This document shows, piece by piece, positions 9,954 to 21,019 of a DNA stretch of 64,000 nt. This DNA is from Arsenophonus nasoniae DSM 15247 (GTDB lineage Bacteria > Pseudomonadota > Gammaproteobacteria > Enterobacterales > Enterobacteriaceae), in NCBI RefSeq assembly GCF_000429565.1, contig NZ_AUCC01000002.1:37288-101287 (forward strand). The letters are read 5' to 3'. Under the pieces are notes generated by a model that did no database searches, had not been told where the DNA came from, and saw nothing but the letters and a program-made list of their open reading frames with translations. Both the position numbers and the translations under genes were made by a program. Every line of letters begins with the position of its first letter. Position 1 is the stretch's first letter.

Positions 9954-11934
9954 GCTGGATACCTGCTTTTTTCAGTTCATCGTAATGCTGATTTTCAATA
10001 CGTTTAATTTCTTCTACAGGGACATAATAATCAACATTGTCATCAAAACTTTTACCAATCCAGGTGGCGATAATTCCCGCAAAGCCTATAATCGCTAGCC
10101 ACCAAATATGCCAGACCATAGCAAAACCGAAGATCAAACAAAAGGCTGAGATAATCACCCCGGCAGCAGTATTTTTTGGCATATGAATGGGTTCATATTT
10201 GGTTGGCTGTTTATATGCAATCCCTTTTTCTTTCATATCCCACCAAGCATCACGTGTATCAATTTGAGGCTCTTTGGCGAAGTTATAAAAAGGTGCCGGA
10301 GACGATGTAGACCATTCTAGTGTACGGCCACTCCATGGGTCGCCGGTGATATCGCGATTTTTGTGGCGATCGCGAATACTGACTATTATTTGTATGACTT
10401 GGCAGAAGATCCCGATAGCAATTAGAGCCGCACCGAGTGAAGCGATCATCAGCATCGGATGATATTGTGGATCAATGTTTTGACTTAAACGACGAGTCAT
10501 ACCCATGAAACCCAGTATATAAAGTGGCATAAAGGCAATAAAGAAACCGCTGATCCAAAACCAGAAAGCACGAACGCCCCATTTTTCATTTAATGTAAAC
10601 CCAAAAGCTTTCGGAAACCAGTAGGTCATACCGGCAAAGCAACCAAACACAACCCCGCCGATAATCACATTATGGAAATGGGCAATCAGAAATAAACTAT
10701 TATGCAGTACAAAATTTGCGCCGGGAACGGCCAATAGTACGCCCGTCATTCCACCAATAGAGAAGGTAATAATAAAGCCAATCGTCCAGAGCATCGGTGT
10801 TTTGAATTCGATACGGCCATGGTACATGGTAAATAACCAATTGAATATTTTTACTCCAGTTGGAATAGCAATAATCATGGTAGCTATACCAAAGAATGCA
10901 TTGACGTTGGCGCCGCTGCCCATGGTAAAGAAGTGATGTAACCAGACGACAAACGACATTACGGTAATAACAATAGTTGCCCAGACCAGAGACGTATATC
11001 CAAATAAACGTTTTTTAGCGAAAGTGGCGGTAACTTCCGAAAATACGCCAAAAACAGGTAACACGAGTATATAAACTTCAGGATGCCCCCAAGCCCAGAC
11101 CAAATTGATATACATCATCATATTGCCGCCCATATCATTAGTGAAGAAATGGGTGCCTAAATATCGGTCAAGTGTGAGGAGTGCGATGGTAACAGTTAAG
11201 ATAGGGAATGCGGCAATAATCAGTACATTAGTACAAAGTGCTGTCCAGGTAAAAACAGGCATTTTCATCATTGACATGCCAGGTGCTCGCATTCGTAGAA
11301 TGGTGGCAAAAAAGTTTATTCCGGTTAGCGTCGTGCCAATGCCTGATATTTGTAAACTCCATATCCAGTAATCTACCCCGACACCAGGATTGTATTCCTT
11401 ACCTGATAATGGGGGGTAAGCCAGCCAGCCGGTCTGGGCAAATTCACCGATACCTAATGACAGATTAATCAAGATAACGCCAACGATAAATAACCAAAGA
11501 CTGAGAGAATTTAAAAAAGGAAAGGCGACGTCGCGAGCGCCTATCTGTAATGGGACAACCAAATTCATTAAACCAACCACGAAAGGTGTTGCCATGAAAA
11601 AAATCATGATCACACCGTGTGCGGTAAAAATTTGATCATAATGATGCGGTGGTAAAAAACCGGCCTCACCAGCTGATGCTAATGCTTGTTGACCTCGCAT
11701 CATAATTGCATCGGCAAAACCACGCAGTAGCATGACCATGGCAACGATAATATACATAATGCCAATTTTTTTATGATCGACACTCGTTAGCCATTCACTC
11801 CATAACCACTTCCATTTACCAAAATAGGTGATAACCCCTAAAATAGCGATACCCGCTAATAAAATACAGATCACAGTGATGACAATAATTGGCTCGTGAA
11901 TCGGGATTGCATCGAGCGTTAATTTACCCAACAT
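9943..11934 (-). CDS. cyoB: Cytochrome bo3 ubiquinol oxidase subunit I
   Basis: CyoB is the catalytic subunit of the bo3 oxidase. It holds low-spin haem b, high-spin haem o3 and CuB, oxidises ubiquinol, reduces oxygen to water and pumps protons. The 663-residue product is full length with about fifteen helices. Visible ligand motifs are [10 protein letters not shown] (CuB His cross-linked to Tyr), [11 protein letters not shown] (the two other CuB histidines) and [12 protein letters not shown] (haem ligands). The D-channel region is intact. This gene shows that the organism keeps high-oxygen respiration. Confidence 0.98.
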   Translation of the reverse strand: MLGKLTLDAIPIHEPIIVITVICILLAGIAILGVITYFGKWKWLWSEWLTSVDHKKIGIMYIIVAMVMLLRGFADAIMMRGQQALASAGEAGFLPPHHYDQIFTAHGVIMIFFMATPFVVGLMNLVVPLQIGARDVAFPFLNSLSLWLFIVGVILINLSLGIGEFAQTGWLAYPPLSGKEYNPGVGVDYWIWSLQISGIGTTLTGINFFATILRMRAPGMSMMKMPVFTWTALCTNVLIIAAFPILTVTIALLTLDRYLGTHFFTNDMGGNMMMYINLVWAWGHPEVYILVLPVFGVFSEVTATFAKKRLFGYTSLVWATIVITVMSFVVWLHHFFTMGSGANVNAFFGIATMIIAIPTGVKIFNWLFTMYHGRIEFKTPMLWTIGFIITFSIGGMTGVLLAVPGANFVLHNSLFLIAHFHNVIIGGVVFGCFAGMTYWFPKAFGFTLNEKWGVRAFWFWISGFFIAFMPLYILGFMGMTRRLSQNIDPQYHPMLMIASLGAALIAIGIFCQVIQIIVSIRDRHKNRDITGDPWSGRTLEWSTSSPAPFYNFAKEPQIDTRDAWWDMKEKGIAYKQPTKYEPIHMPKNTAAGVIISAFCLIFGFAMVWHIWWLAIIGFAGIIATWIGKSFDDNVDYYVPVEEIKRIENQHYDELKKAGIQHVN

Positions 11935-11939
11935 ACTAT

Positions 11940-12887
11940 TTATTCCTTAGCATCGACATGAGCAGAATGGTTCATATGCATTAATTGATTGCCAGACATT
12001 TCATGTACGGTTTTGTTAGCATGATTGATATGATGTTCATGGCCGAATTTTAATATCAGTTCTTCATAGAGATTTGGTTTTACGCTTGAAAAATAGGTAA
12101 CAGGAACATTGTGGCTAGGTTTAGCCAATTGGTTAAATGTCGCCATGCTATCTAGCGTTTTGGAAGATGCTTTTACTTTTTGTACCCATTTGTCAAAACT
12201 TGCCATATCAGGCGTTGCAATGACATTAAATTTCATGTCTGAAAAGCCATGCCCGCTATAACTTGATGAAAAGCCTTTATAGGTACCAGGTTCATTAGCA
12301 ATCAAGTGAAGCTTGGTTTGCATACCGGCCATCGCATAAATTTGGCCACCAAGTGCGGGAATAAAAAAGGAATTCATCACTGACTCAGCGGTTACTTTAA
12401 AGTTGATTGGCACACCGACAGGAATCGCGATTTCATTAACGGTCGCAATATTTTCTTCTGGGTAGACAAATATCCATTTCCAATCGGTTGAAATGACCTG
12501 AATGGTAATAGGTTTTTTATCGCTTTCTAATGGTTTATAGGGATCCAATTGATGGGTGGTTTTCCAGGTAATTACGGCAAGAATAATGATGATGATGATA
12601 GGAACTGTCCAGCAAACTAACTCGATTTTATTTGAGTGTGCCCAGTCTGGCCGGTAGGTTGCTTGTTTATTGCTTGCTCGATATTTTCTGGCGAAAATAA
12701 TCGCCATAAAAATGACCGGAATGACAACAATTAACATTAAACCAAGTGCAGTCAGTATTAGTTTTCTTTGCTCAATACCAATGGCGCCCTTAGGATCCAT
12801 TAATACCATATCGCAACCAGTTAACAGGCAAACAATAGCAAGCAGTGAGATGACTCCAATACTTCCTTTATATTTTATAAGTCTCAT
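11940..12887 (-). CDS. cyoA: Cytochrome bo3 ubiquinol oxidase subunit II (lipoprotein)
   Basis: CyoA is subunit II, with two membrane helices and a periplasmic cupredoxin fold that lacks CuA. The N-terminus is a lipoprotein signal with lipobox LTGC at about residues 22-25. The periplasmic domain contains [18 protein letters not shown], as in quinol oxidases rather than cytochrome c oxidases. The 315-residue product matches E. coli CyoA. The C-terminal tail is rich in His and Met ([10 protein letters not shown]..., HMNHSAH), which suggests possible metal binding; this tail is variable in the family. It is the first gene of the operon, 5 bp ahead of cyoB. Confidence 0.97.
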   Translation of the reverse strand: MRLIKYKGSIGVISLLAIVCLLTGCDMVLMDPKGAIGIEQRKLILTALGLMLIVVIPVIFMAIIFARKYRASNKQATYRPDWAHSNKIELVCWTVPIIIIIILAVITWKTTHQLDPYKPLESDKKPITIQVISTDWKWIFVYPEENIATVNEIAIPVGVPINFKVTAESVMNSFFIPALGGQIYAMAGMQTKLHLIANEPGTYKGFSSSYSGHGFSDMKFNVIATPDMASFDKWVQKVKASSKTLDSMATFNQLAKPSHNVPVTYFSSVKPNLYEELILKFGHEHHINHANKTVHEMSGNQLMHMNHSAHVDAKE

Positions 12888-13264
12888 TTAGCGACCCCAA
12901 ATGACAAAGATGGTTATTGTCGTTTTGTTCAGTGTGGGCATTTTACGGTAACGTTATATTAGTGTAAACAATTGTAAGACGCACAAATATAATTGTTATT
13001 ACTTTCTGTTAAAGTGATCACATGTAAAATTGAATTTATTATAGAACGGTTTTAATGATTATTTTGCAGTTAACAATTATTTACATTAAATGATTTTATT
13101 ATGAATAAAAAGAGGCAGATAAATGGAAGCGGCCGTGTGATTTTATAGGTTGAAAATCAATTATAATGCTAAATAATAGTTAATTTTTTTGATGCTTATT
13201 ATTTAGCACTAGTTAAAAATAGCATTTATTATCAAATACGCTGTCTTTACGTTAGCTTACATGA
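12888..13264. other. cyo promoter region and tsx 3' flank, no gene seen
   Basis: This 377-bp AT-rich gap must contain the cyoA promoter. An 8-bp palindrome GTGATCAC lies at 13014-13021, within reach of the start. A 12-bp inverted repeat (TGCTAAATAATA at 13167-13178 and its complement at 13197-13208) lies about 55 bp past the stop of the tsx-like gene and may be its terminator. I could not assign ArcA or Fnr sites with confidence. Confidence 0.5.
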
Positions 13265-14050
13265 TTAAAAATTATATTTGATGGTATAAATGATCCCATC
13301 GTGATAGAAATCATCTCCAAGCTTGTTATCGGCATAACGATATTGAATACCCGCAGATAAGGTTTCTAATGGCGTCCACCATAAAGCAATAGCGCCATTA
13401 ATCCCTTTTTTTCCGCCATTGCCATAGCGTTTTGCGCGATTAAATTCCATTTCATGCCAATTAGTGATAGAAAAATTTTGTGACCACAATTGAAAACTAT
13501 AACCTGCAACCCAACCAATGACATAACCATTGTTACCAGAATAGAAACTTTGATCAACATAATGTAAGGCTAAGAAGGGTTTTAGCCAAAAATTGCCGCG
13601 TGAGAAATTGTAGCCAAAACCATAAAGTGTGTTAATTTCGTGGAAATTACCCCCATATTTATAGCCGGGTAAGGACCAAATACCATAAAGATGGCCATAT
13701 AGATTAAAGCCACTGTTACCTAAGTAGACACGACCTGTGGTTTTAACGGCGTAGCGTTGGTTTCTGCTGGGCTCGGTTCTACGCTGATGAAATGGGTTCT
13801 CCACATCAAAGAAACCATAAAGTTCACCCCAATTAAAGTTAGCGCCTCCTTCCAGTTCAAGATAGGCAAAATCTTTTTTGCGGGTAGAGTGAGCAGATTT
13901 ATTTTCCGCTCGTTGTGACCAGTCAAAATAATTTAAACTGATATTAGCAAAACCATTTTGATAACCAACAGGGTTTTCTGTGGTGGTATTAGCCATGGCA
14001 AACGGAGTGAGCGACGTCAATATCGTAATAGGTAAAAACTTTTTACTCAT
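13265..14050 (-). CDS. tsx: Tsx/OmpK-family nucleoside-type outer membrane channel
   Basis: This is predicted to be an outer-membrane beta-barrel of the Tsx/OmpK family (nucleoside-specific channel). I chose the ATG at 14050 because it gives a signal peptide MSKKFLPITILTSLTPFAMA followed by a polar N-terminus; the upstream in-frame extension looks non-coding. The mature part shows alternating aromatic strands, the motif YLELEGGANFNWGELYGFFDVENPF near residue 55 typical of OmpK-like members, and a C-terminal Tyr-Lys-Tyr-Asn-Phe ending in the Phe needed for barrel assembly. It is closer to Vibrio OmpK-type sequences than to E. coli Tsx by eye. Its promoter region has two perfect palindromes. 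Confidence 0.8.
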   Translation of the reverse strand: MSKKFLPITILTSLTPFAMANTTTENPVGYQNGFANISLNYFDWSQRAENKSAHSTRKKDFAYLELEGGANFNWGELYGFFDVENPFHQRRTEPSRNQRYAVKTTGRVYLGNSGFNLYGHLYGIWSLPGYKYGGNFHEINTLYGFGYNFSRGNFWLKPFLALHYVDQSFYSGNNGYVIGWVAGYSFQLWSQNFSITNWHEMEFNRAKRYGNGGKKGINGAIALWWTPLETLSAGIQYRYADNKLGDDFYHDGIIYTIKYNF

Positions 14051-14151
14051 AAATTTTGTTAACTTAATTTTAAATAAATTTAAACGCATTTTAATACAAT
14101 ACAATGCAATGCAAAAGTCGCGAGATGATAGAGTTTGTTTTTGTAAATAGA

Positions 14152-14165
14152 AATAGGATCCTATT
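14152..14165. promoter_or_regulatory. 14-bp palindrome upstream of tsx-like gene
   Basis: The sequence AATAGGATCCTATT is a perfect palindrome about 100 bp upstream of the start codon and directly abutting a second, longer palindrome. A regulator dimer could bind here; its identity is unknown. Confidence 0.4.
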
Positions 14166-14166
14166 C

Positions 14167-14190
14167 ATAGAGTGATAGAGATCACTCTAT
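14167..14190. promoter_or_regulatory. 24-bp palindrome with CRP-like core upstream of tsx-like gene
   Basis: This is a perfect inverted repeat, ATAGAGTGAT-agag-ATCACTCTAT. Its core AGTGA-N6-TCACT differs from the CRP consensus TGTGA-N6-TCACA by one symmetric base per half. E. coli tsx is known to be CRP-cAMP dependent, so a CRP site is plausible here. The longer symmetry also allows a TetR-type repressor. Confidence 0.5.
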
Positions 14191-14274
14191 ATCAATGATT
14201 ATTTCTTAACAGTCAATAATAAATAATTTATATAAATGTTATGAAGTTAACTATCTAGTATTTATTAATATATT

Positions 14275-15813
14275 CTAAAGGTTATTATTGCATTGTTTGG
14301 GTATTTCTGTTTTACGTATTGCTAGATAATCCAGAATCGCGCCTAAAATAAAACCAATGGTAGCCATTATTATACTAAAATTAATTAGTTGCTCTTTATA
14401 AATTAACATTTTTAGCCATAGCTCAATATGTTGGGTAAATAGATAAATTTGGCAGGTGGAAAAATAACAAGCAACGGTTACTATAAGCCAAAATATAAAT
14501 ATACCCACTGAGATGGCAAGACACAAAATAGCTAATTTATAGGTTTGTTTAAAATAAGTTCGACGCATAAATTGGCCAGTTTGTTGGATATAAAATAAAG
14601 ATGGTTTGCAAATCAATAATAAAAAAATACTCGGCAATGAAATAATGATAGAGATAAGATAAAAAGTGGGCCAATCATATTTGCTTACTAACATGCTTGC
14701 GATGGGGCCAACATAAACTCTTCCAATGGCAGATAAGGCTGACAGTAATGCAAATTGAGTTGCTGAAAGAGAATGATTACAAAGGGTCATAAGTAGTGCG
14801 ACAAAAGAGGCCGTTCCCATGCCGGAGAAGATATTTTCAATAAAGATAACGCTGCTGGTAGTATAAATATTGGCGGGCGTTACTGCCAGAAACCAATAAC
14901 CAAAATTAGAAATAGCCTGTAAAATACCGAAAATAAGTAAGGCTTTAAATAAGGACATTTTTTGCATAACATAACCGCCATATAAAGCGCCAAGAATAGT
15001 TGCAAAGAGTCCAAAAGTTTTATTAATGGTGCCAACTTCACCTAGAGAAAAGCCAAGTTTATTTAATAGAAAATTGGTACTAAGCGCCATAACAAATGCA
15101 TCACCCATTTTATAGAAAATGATCAACAACAAGGTGATCCAGGCATTATTACGGCTAAAAAATTCTACGAAGGGCTCATAGATAGCTTCATAGAGTGTTG
15201 TGGGTGGTGGGGATTTTATTAGCGGTTCTTTCGCCGATAGCGTTGCGTAGACACCAATTAGCATTAAGCTGGCCATCAGTAGATAGAGTTGCTGCCAAGT
15301 AACAAAATGCTCGACCAACCATAAAGCCAATCCACCTGAAACTAGCATACTAATACGATATCCCATAACGGATATTGCTGCTCCGGCACCACGCTCTTCT
15401 GCCGACAATAAATCGGTTTTATAAGCATCAAAAACAATATCTTGTGATGCAGAGCAGAAAGCGACAAGCACCGCAACCGCTGCCAACCACCAAAGATGTT
15501 CCTTTGGGTCCATCAATCCCATCGCCGCAATACTGATAATCAGCAAAATCTGTGTGGTTAATAACCAACCACGACGACGACCTAACCATGGCAGGGTATA
15601 GCGATCCATTAAGGGTGACCAAAGAAACTTTAATACATAAGCTTGGCCAACTAATGAAAAAAAACCGATCGTTTTTATATCAATATTTTCGACGGTCAGC
15701 CAGGCTTGTAAAGTACTTGCGGTAAGTGCCAGGGGCAATCCTGACACAAAACCTAACAAAAGCAGCATTCTGGAACGATGTTGGCTAAAAACGGTTAGAT
15801 AGTTTTTTTTCAT
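14275..15813 (-). CDS. ampG: Muropeptide permease AmpG
   Basis: AmpG is an inner-membrane MFS transporter that imports anhydromuropeptides (GlcNAc-anhydroMurNAc peptides) for cell-wall recycling. The 512-residue product is slightly longer than E. coli AmpG (491). It has about fourteen hydrophobic segments, the N-terminal signature SRMLLLLGFVSGLPLALT and the SPLMDRYTLPWLGRRRGW loop. The last helix pair extends the C-terminus. It follows yajG by 75 bp on the same strand, as in the enteric yajG-ampG operon. Confidence 0.95.
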   Translation of the reverse strand: MKKNYLTVFSQHRSRMLLLLGFVSGLPLALTASTLQAWLTVENIDIKTIGFFSLVGQAYVLKFLWSPLMDRYTLPWLGRRRGWLLTTQILLIISIAAMGLMDPKEHLWWLAAVAVLVAFCSASQDIVFDAYKTDLLSAEERGAGAAISVMGYRISMLVSGGLALWLVEHFVTWQQLYLLMASLMLIGVYATLSAKEPLIKSPPPTTLYEAIYEPFVEFFSRNNAWITLLLIIFYKMGDAFVMALSTNFLLNKLGFSLGEVGTINKTFGLFATILGALYGGYVMQKMSLFKALLIFGILQAISNFGYWFLAVTPANIYTTSSVIFIENIFSGMGTASFVALLMTLCNHSLSATQFALLSALSAIGRVYVGPIASMLVSKYDWPTFYLISIIISLPSIFLLLICKPSLFYIQQTGQFMRRTYFKQTYKLAILCLAISVGIFIFWLIVTVACYFSTCQIYLFTQHIELWLKMLIYKEQLINFSIIMATIGFILGAILDYLAIRKTEIPKQCNNNL

Positions 15814-15888
15814 AGTCGTCCTATTGCTCTGTTGTTGATAAACAGAGTTATTGCGGGCAATACATTAATTAATACGCACAACAATTCA

Positions 15889-16473
15889 TTATTTGTTTTG
15901 TTTTATAAACTGGCTGGTTTCAGGATCATTCGCCATATCAGCCATAATGTCGGTTAACGCTTTATTGATTGCATTAGCAATTTTTTCGTTGCTGGCCTCA
16001 AGCGGCCCTTGTTCGTTGTAGCTACGCGTATAGGTGCGTGTACTGGTTGAGCCGTTAGAAGCCATAGCTACCACACTAATTGCAACATCGACAGTAATAT
16101 TATGACGTAAGCTGCCTTCCTGTACATCGGCATACAGCTTATTAAGAACAATTTGCAAATTGATATTAGCCGGTGCGCTAATAGTATAGCCTCTAGCAAC
16201 CATCTGTTTTTCTAATGCTTCCTGTAATAGATAACGTAAATCGCGAGAGGGTTTTAATACGGCTAGTGTGGCGTTACGATTAACTTCGGCAAGTGCCGTT
16301 GAGCTTCGTTTATCAATGCTAGTAATGTTAATTGAAACTGCTCTTATGGTTGGATCTTGAGTTGGCAGTGTAATATTTGGATCGATAGATAAAGTATTAC
16401 TTTGGGCAACACATCCCATTAAACCCAATGAGATTAACAGAGCAAAGATTAGACAAAAGGTGTTTTTTAACAT
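15889..16473 (-). CDS. yajG: YajG-family lipoprotein
   Basis: This is a predicted lipoprotein of the YajG family, of unknown function. The signal sequence carries the lipobox LMGC at residues 18-21. The 194-residue product (192 in E. coli) has a family core with RDLRYLLQEALEKQMVARGY near residue 78 and NEQGPLEASNEKIANAINKALTDI near the C-terminus. It is upstream of ampG in the same operon and divergent from bolA, as in E. coli. Confidence 0.9.
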   Translation of the reverse strand: MLKNTFCLIFALLISLGLMGCVAQSNTLSIDPNITLPTQDPTIRAVSINITSIDKRSSTALAEVNRNATLAVLKPSRDLRYLLQEALEKQMVARGYTISAPANINLQIVLNKLYADVQEGSLRHNITVDVAISVVAMASNGSTSTRTYTRSYNEQGPLEASNEKIANAINKALTDIMADMANDPETSQFIKQNK

Positions 16474-16715
16474 GTTTTCTCAACCTATTTTGGAATTACT
16501 TGATTTAATCGTTACCATATTTTGGTATTTTACTGCTAGTATGCCAGAAAGTTATCGGCATTTGATGAAGGAACCTACTAAAAAAATTTGCCTGGATGAG
16601 GCTTTAATCGTAATTTAGTAAAATTTAATCCTATTGCTAACCAATATGGCTAAATTGCAGACAGTAATAATAAAAAATGCTTACTTAGGGTATTAAATCG
16701 GAAGAGTCTATTAAT

Positions 16716-17042
16716 ATGGTAACTAAACCTATGCAAACTATATGTAAGCAAATTGAAGAAAAACTTAAATACGCTTTTTCGCCTGTATATTTGTTGGTAT
16801 TAGATGAAAGTGATCAACATAATGTTCCGCCAGGTACGGAAAGTCACTTTAAAGTTATTTTAGTAACAGAAAAATTTGCAGCACAACGGATGGTTGCTCG
16901 TCATCAAGTTGTTTATCAATTATTGGCAGATGAATTATCTAATTGTGTTCACGCATTGGCGTTACATACTTATACCCCAACTGAGTGGCAACAACGCCAA
17001 CAGATAGTTTTTCCTTCACCAGCTTGCCGTGGTGGGGAGTAG
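16716..17042 (+). CDS. bolA: BolA family transcriptional/Fe-S regulator
   Basis: BolA is a small stress-induced protein with a class II KH-like fold that forms [2Fe-2S] complexes with monothiol glutaredoxins and influences cell shape and biofilm genes. The 108-residue product (105 in E. coli) keeps the core SHFKVILVTEKFAAQR, the helix-turn ARHQVVYQLLADEL and VHALALHTYTPTEW. I chose the ATG at 16716 because GGAAGAG lies 9 nt upstream; an internal ATG at 16731 would also fit. It precedes tig, as in E. coli. Confidence 0.95.
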   Translation: MVTKPMQTICKQIEEKLKYAFSPVYLLVLDESDQHNVPPGTESHFKVILVTEKFAAQRMVARHQVVYQLLADELSNCVHALALHTYTPTEWQQRQQIVFPSPACRGGE

Positions 17043-17386
17043 GTCAATTGAGATTAAGAAATAGATAATTATGCTTGCTTACCGCGATATTATTTAACAA
17101 TAGTTGCTAATAAAAATACTATTTTCGTTTTTTGCTTATACTGCGTTAGTCATAGCAATTTTAGCGCGTTTACTATTTATTATTCACCTTTTCTCGACTC
17201 ACCCCTAATGCATCTGTATAATGTCGCGTCTAATTTTCTATAAGGTTTCGGAACACTTCTACTTATCAGGGATCCTCAAAATAGAGGGTAAACCCGGGTT
17301 TCGGGAGCAGCGTGTTGTCAGAGCAAGTGCTTGATAACATTCACTCTGGAGTTGACCGAGTACTAAGATTCTTTTGAGGTAACAAG
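17043..17386. other. bolA-tig intergenic region, no gene seen
   Basis: This 344-bp gap presumably holds the tig promoter. The only distinct structure is a perfect 12-bp palindrome AAACCCGGGTTT at 17290-17301, unusually GC-rich for this DNA and about 85 bp upstream of the tig start, which places it in the tig leader. No open frame of interest is present. Confidence 0.5.
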
Positions 17387-18691
17387 ATGCAAGTTTCTGT
17401 TGAAACAACTCAAGGGCTGGGGCGTCGTGTAACAATTACCGTTCCTAATGCTGATATTGAAAAAGCAGTGAATAGTGAACTCATTAATGTGGCAAAAAAA
17501 GTGCGCATTGATGGTTTTCGTAAAGGCAAAGTGCCGATGAATATCGTTAAGCAACGTTATGGTACTTCTGTATTACAGGATGTGCTGGGCGATTTAATGC
17601 AACGTAATTTTGTCAGTGCAATCATAGAACAAAAAATTAATCCAGCTGGGGCACCAAAATATCAACCTGAACAGTTTAAAACGGGTGAAGATTTTACCTA
17701 TACCGTCGAATTTGAAGTATATCCAGAAATTGACCTAAAGGGTTTAGAAAATATCAAGGTTGAAAAACCTATTGTTGCGGTAAAAGATCAAGATGTTGAT
17801 ATCATGTTGGAAACATTACGCAAGCAACAAGCAACTTGGCAAGAGACAAAAGAGAAAGTTGGCGCAGATTCGCGAGTGACTATCGATTTTAAAGGCACCA
17901 TCGATGGTGAAGCGTTCGAAGGCGGTAATGCGAGAGATTTTGTGTTAGTAATGGGTGAAGGTCGCATGATACCAGGTTTTGAAGATGGTATTATGGGGCA
18001 TCAGGCAGGTGAAGAATTTACCATTGATGTCAATTTCCCAGCCGATTATCATGCAGAGAATTTAAAAGGTAAAGCGGCTAACTTTGCTATCACTTTGCAG
18101 AAAGTGGAACAACGGATATTACCAGAACTAACCGAAGAATTTATCAAACAGTTTGGTGTCCCTGATGGTTCAATGGAGAGTTTACGTGCAGAAGTACGCA
18201 AAAATATGGAGCGTGAGCTGAAAACCGCTGTTCGTAATCGAATTAAGACACAAGTACTTGATGGTTTAGTTAAGGAAAACGAAATTGAAGTGCCTACTGC
18301 TGTTGTTGACAGTGAAATAAATGTACTACGTCGACAAGCCGCACAACGTTTTGGTGGTAATGAAAAGCAAGCGTTAGAATTACCACGTGAAATATTTGAA
18401 GAGCAAGCTAAACATCGCGTCATTGTTGGTTTATTATTAGGTGAAGTTATTAATAAAAACTCGCTAACCGCAGATGACGCTCGCGTTAAATCACTGATTG
18501 AAGATATGGCTTCGGCTTATGAAGATCCCTCTGAAGTGATCGAATACTACAGCAAAAATAAAGAGTTAATGGATAGTGTTCGTAATTTGGCGCTAGAGGA
18601 ACAGGCGATTGAAATATTATTAGAAAAAGCGGAAGTAACAGATAAAGAAACTCAATTCCAAGAGTTAATGAATCAGGCTCAGATGAGGTAA
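17387..18691 (+). CDS. tig: Trigger factor chaperone/prolyl isomerase
   Basis: Trigger factor binds ribosomal protein L23 at the exit tunnel and is the first chaperone to meet nascent chains. The 434-residue product (432 in E. coli) has the ribosome-binding signature GFRKGKVP at residues 44-51, a central FKBP-type PPIase domain (residues about 150-245, including [15 protein letters not shown]), and the C-terminal substrate-cradling arms. GAGGTAAC precedes the ATG. It heads the tig-clpP-clpX-lon block with conserved order, and a good terminator follows. Confidence 0.97.
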   Translation: MQVSVETTQGLGRRVTITVPNADIEKAVNSELINVAKKVRIDGFRKGKVPMNIVKQRYGTSVLQDVLGDLMQRNFVSAIIEQKINPAGAPKYQPEQFKTGEDFTYTVEFEVYPEIDLKGLENIKVEKPIVAVKDQDVDIMLETLRKQQATWQETKEKVGADSRVTIDFKGTIDGEAFEGGNARDFVLVMGEGRMIPGFEDGIMGHQAGEEFTIDVNFPADYHAENLKGKAANFAITLQKVEQRILPELTEEFIKQFGVPDGSMESLRAEVRKNMERELKTAVRNRIKTQVLDGLVKENEIEVPTAVVDSEINVLRRQAAQRFGGNEKQALELPREIFEEQAKHRVIVGLLLGEVINKNSLTADDARVKSLIEDMASAYEDPSEVIEYYSKNKELMDSVRNLALEEQAIEILLEKAEVTDKETQFQELMNQAQMR

Positions 18692-18726
18692 TTGCTGAGT
18701 AGTGAAATGTTATTATCTGGTTTTGT

Positions 18727-18758
18727 AAAAACCCGTGGTTTGATGCTACGGGTTTTTT
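18727..18758 (+). terminator. tig terminator
   Basis: A 9-bp stem AAAACCCGT / ACGGGTTTT with an 11-nt loop is followed by TT, so the T tract overlaps the 3' arm (TTTTTT). It starts 35 bp after the tig stop. Confidence 0.85.
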
Positions 18759-18958
18759 ATCGTTAAAAAACTTTTCCTTTTTCTTGAAAAAAGAAAAGAA
18801 TAACCCCAGATAATTTTCTATATTGTTGTATGACTTTCTTCATAAGGGAGAATATTCCTTATGAATAATGGTTAAGTTTGTAATTATAGTCATTCTTATT
18901 TATCTCAAGTAGAATTAGATAGATTGGGCACCATAAAGCGTTTAATTAGGAGATGGAA

Positions 18959-19582
18959 ATGTCATATCATAATAATCAAGATCAACTTGCGCCGCATATG
19001 GCATTGGTGCCAATGGTCATTGAACAGACTTCACGCGGTGAACGTTCTTATGATATTTATTCGCGCCTACTTAAAGAAAGAATTATTTTTTTAACTGGCC
19101 AGGTCGAAGATCACATGGCGAATTTAGTGGTTGCTCAAATGCTGTTTTTAGAAGCTGAAAACCCGGATAAAGACATCCATCTTTATATTAATTCACCGGG
19201 TGGAGTTATAACGGCAGGTATGTCAATTTATGACACGATGCAATTTATTAAACCTGACGTTAGTACAATTTGTATGGGGCAAGCATGTTCGATGGGTGCT
19301 TTTCTGCTTACAGCAGGTGCTAAAGGAAAACGTTATTGTTTGCCCAATTCTCGTGTCATGATTCACCAACCGTTAGGCGGGTTTCAAGGACAAGCGTCTG
19401 ATATCGAAATTCACGCCAAAGAGATTTTAAAAATTAAATCACGTATGAATGAATTAATGGCTAAGCATACGGGTAAAAAAATAAAAGAGGTTGAGAACGA
19501 TACTGAACGGGATCGTTTTTTAACCGCTGAGGAAGCAGTTAGTTACGGTTTGGTAGATAAAATTTATACTAATCGTAATTAA
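18959..19582 (+). CDS. clpP: ATP-dependent Clp protease proteolytic subunit
   Basis: ClpP is the tetradecameric serine peptidase that works with ClpX or ClpA. I chose the ATG at 18959, not the one at 18953, because AGGAG lies 6 nt upstream; this gives 207 residues, as in E. coli. Catalytic residues Ser111, His136 and Asp185 (precursor numbering) are all present in [16 protein letters not shown] and TERDRF. The processing point after Met14 (HM-ALVP) is conserved. The residue just before the catalytic serine is Cys, where I recall Ala in E. coli. The next gene is clpX. Confidence 0.97.
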   Translation: MSYHNNQDQLAPHMALVPMVIEQTSRGERSYDIYSRLLKERIIFLTGQVEDHMANLVVAQMLFLEAENPDKDIHLYINSPGGVITAGMSIYDTMQFIKPDVSTICMGQACSMGAFLLTAGAKGKRYCLPNSRVMIHQPLGGFQGQASDIEIHAKEILKIKSRMNELMAKHTGKKIKEVENDTERDRFLTAEEAVSYGLVDKIYTNRN

Positions 19583-19698
19583 TTTACATAAATGTATGGC
19601 ATGCCTGATATAGTTATATACATGATTAATTAGTAACAGTTTTCTGTTATACTCTTTGTTAAAATTAGGGTGATGGTTAAAAAAGTGAGGTTATCTGA

Positions 19699-20985
19699 AT
19701 GACAGATAAACGCAAAGAGAGTTCAGGAAAGTTGCTGTACTGCTCCTTCTGCGGAAAAAGCCAGCATGAAGTTCGTAAATTAATTGCTGGTCCGTCAGTT
19801 TATATCTGTGATGAGTGTGTTGAGCTCTGTAACGATATTATTCGAGAAGAAGTTAAAGAGATTGCACCACATCGTGAGCGCAGCGCATTACCGACACCCC
19901 ATGAAATTCGTCATCATCTGGATGATTATGTTATTGGCCAAGAAAATGCTAAGAAAGTATTGGCGGTAGCCGTTTATAACCATTATAAACGGCTACGTAA
20001 TGTCTCTAACGAAGGGGTAAATGGAGAAGGGGTAGAGCTAGGTAAAAGTAATATTTTGCTTATTGGGCCCACTGGCAGCGGTAAGACACTATTAGCTGAA
20101 ACTTTGGCGCGCTATCTAGATGTCCCATTTACCATGGCTGATGCGACAACATTAACGGAAGCAGGTTATGTTGGCGAAGATGTTGAAAATATTATTCAGA
20201 AACTTCTACAAAAATGTGACTATGATGTAGAGAAAGCACAGCGTGGTATCGTTTATATTGACGAAATAGACAAAATATCTCGTAAGTCTGATAATCCGTC
20301 AATTACGCGAGATGTTTCAGGGGAAGGGGTTCAGCAAGCTTTACTTAAGCTTATTGAAGGTACAATTGCTGCCGTGCCGCCTCAGGGAGGCCGTAAACAT
20401 CCACAACAAGAATTTTTACAAGTTGATACTTCTAAAATTTTATTTATTTGTGGTGGTGCATTTGCAGGTCTTGATAAAGTGATTGGACAACGGTTAAATA
20501 CACGTTCAGGCATTGGTTTCTCAGCTGAGGTGAAAAGCGAATCTGAGCGAGCGACTGAAGGTGAGCTGCTTTCTCAAGTGGAACCGGAAGATTTAATTAA
20601 GTTTGGTTTGATCCCTGAGTTTATTGGTCGTTTACCTGTCGTAGCTACTTTAGGCGAATTAAGTGAAGAAGCATTAATTCAGATTCTGAAAGAGCCTAAA
20701 AATGCGTTGACTAAGCAATATCAAGCACTGTTTGAACTTGAAGGTGTTAATCTGGAGTTTCGTGAAGAAGCATTGAAAGCAATTGCGAAAAAAGCCATGT
20801 CGAGGAAAACAGGAGCACGTGGTTTACGTTCTATTGTGGAAGGCGCTTTACTCGAAACTATGTATGATTTGCCGTCAATGGAGCATGTTGAGAAGATAGT
20901 AATTGATGAAATGGTCGTTGCCGGTCAATCAGAACCTTTGGTGATTTATAGTCAGCCTGATATTCAAGCATCCGGTGAAAAATAA
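19699..20985 (+). CDS. clpX: ClpX AAA+ unfoldase
   Basis: ClpX recognises, unfolds and threads proteins such as ssrA-tagged chains into ClpP. The 428-residue product (424 in E. coli) has an N-terminal zinc-binding domain with cysteines in YCSFCG and [10 protein letters not shown], Walker A GPTGSGKT near residue 120, Walker [11 protein letters not shown], the RKH pore loop in [10 protein letters not shown], and the IGF loop ([10 protein letters not shown]) that docks on ClpP. The arginine-rich sensor 2 segment KTGARGLRS is intact. The gene lies 116 bp after clpP and is followed by a strong terminator. Confidence 0.98.
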   Translation: MTDKRKESSGKLLYCSFCGKSQHEVRKLIAGPSVYICDECVELCNDIIREEVKEIAPHRERSALPTPHEIRHHLDDYVIGQENAKKVLAVAVYNHYKRLRNVSNEGVNGEGVELGKSNILLIGPTGSGKTLLAETLARYLDVPFTMADATTLTEAGYVGEDVENIIQKLLQKCDYDVEKAQRGIVYIDEIDKISRKSDNPSITRDVSGEGVQQALLKLIEGTIAAVPPQGGRKHPQQEFLQVDTSKILFICGGAFAGLDKVIGQRLNTRSGIGFSAEVKSESERATEGELLSQVEPEDLIKFGLIPEFIGRLPVVATLGELSEEALIQILKEPKNALTKQYQALFELEGVNLEFREEALKAIAKKAMSRKTGARGLRSIVEGALLETMYDLPSMEHVEKIVIDEMVVAGQSEPLVIYSQPDIQASGEK

Positions 20986-21019
20986 ATCTCAATGCTTTTT
21001 TGATTGAATTGTATAATGC

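Noticed and set aside
17290..17301. Palindrome AAACCCGGGTTT upstream of tig as an operator
   Set aside because: It is single, short and without known regulator; it may simply be part of a leader hairpin.
18953..18958. ATG six bases before the chosen clpP start
   Set aside because: It overlaps the AGGAG ribosome-binding site, so it is too close to be used.
19289..19291. Cys next to the catalytic Ser in ClpP as a sign of altered activity
   Set aside because: Ser, His and Asp of the triad are all in place; the neighbouring residue tolerates small side chains.
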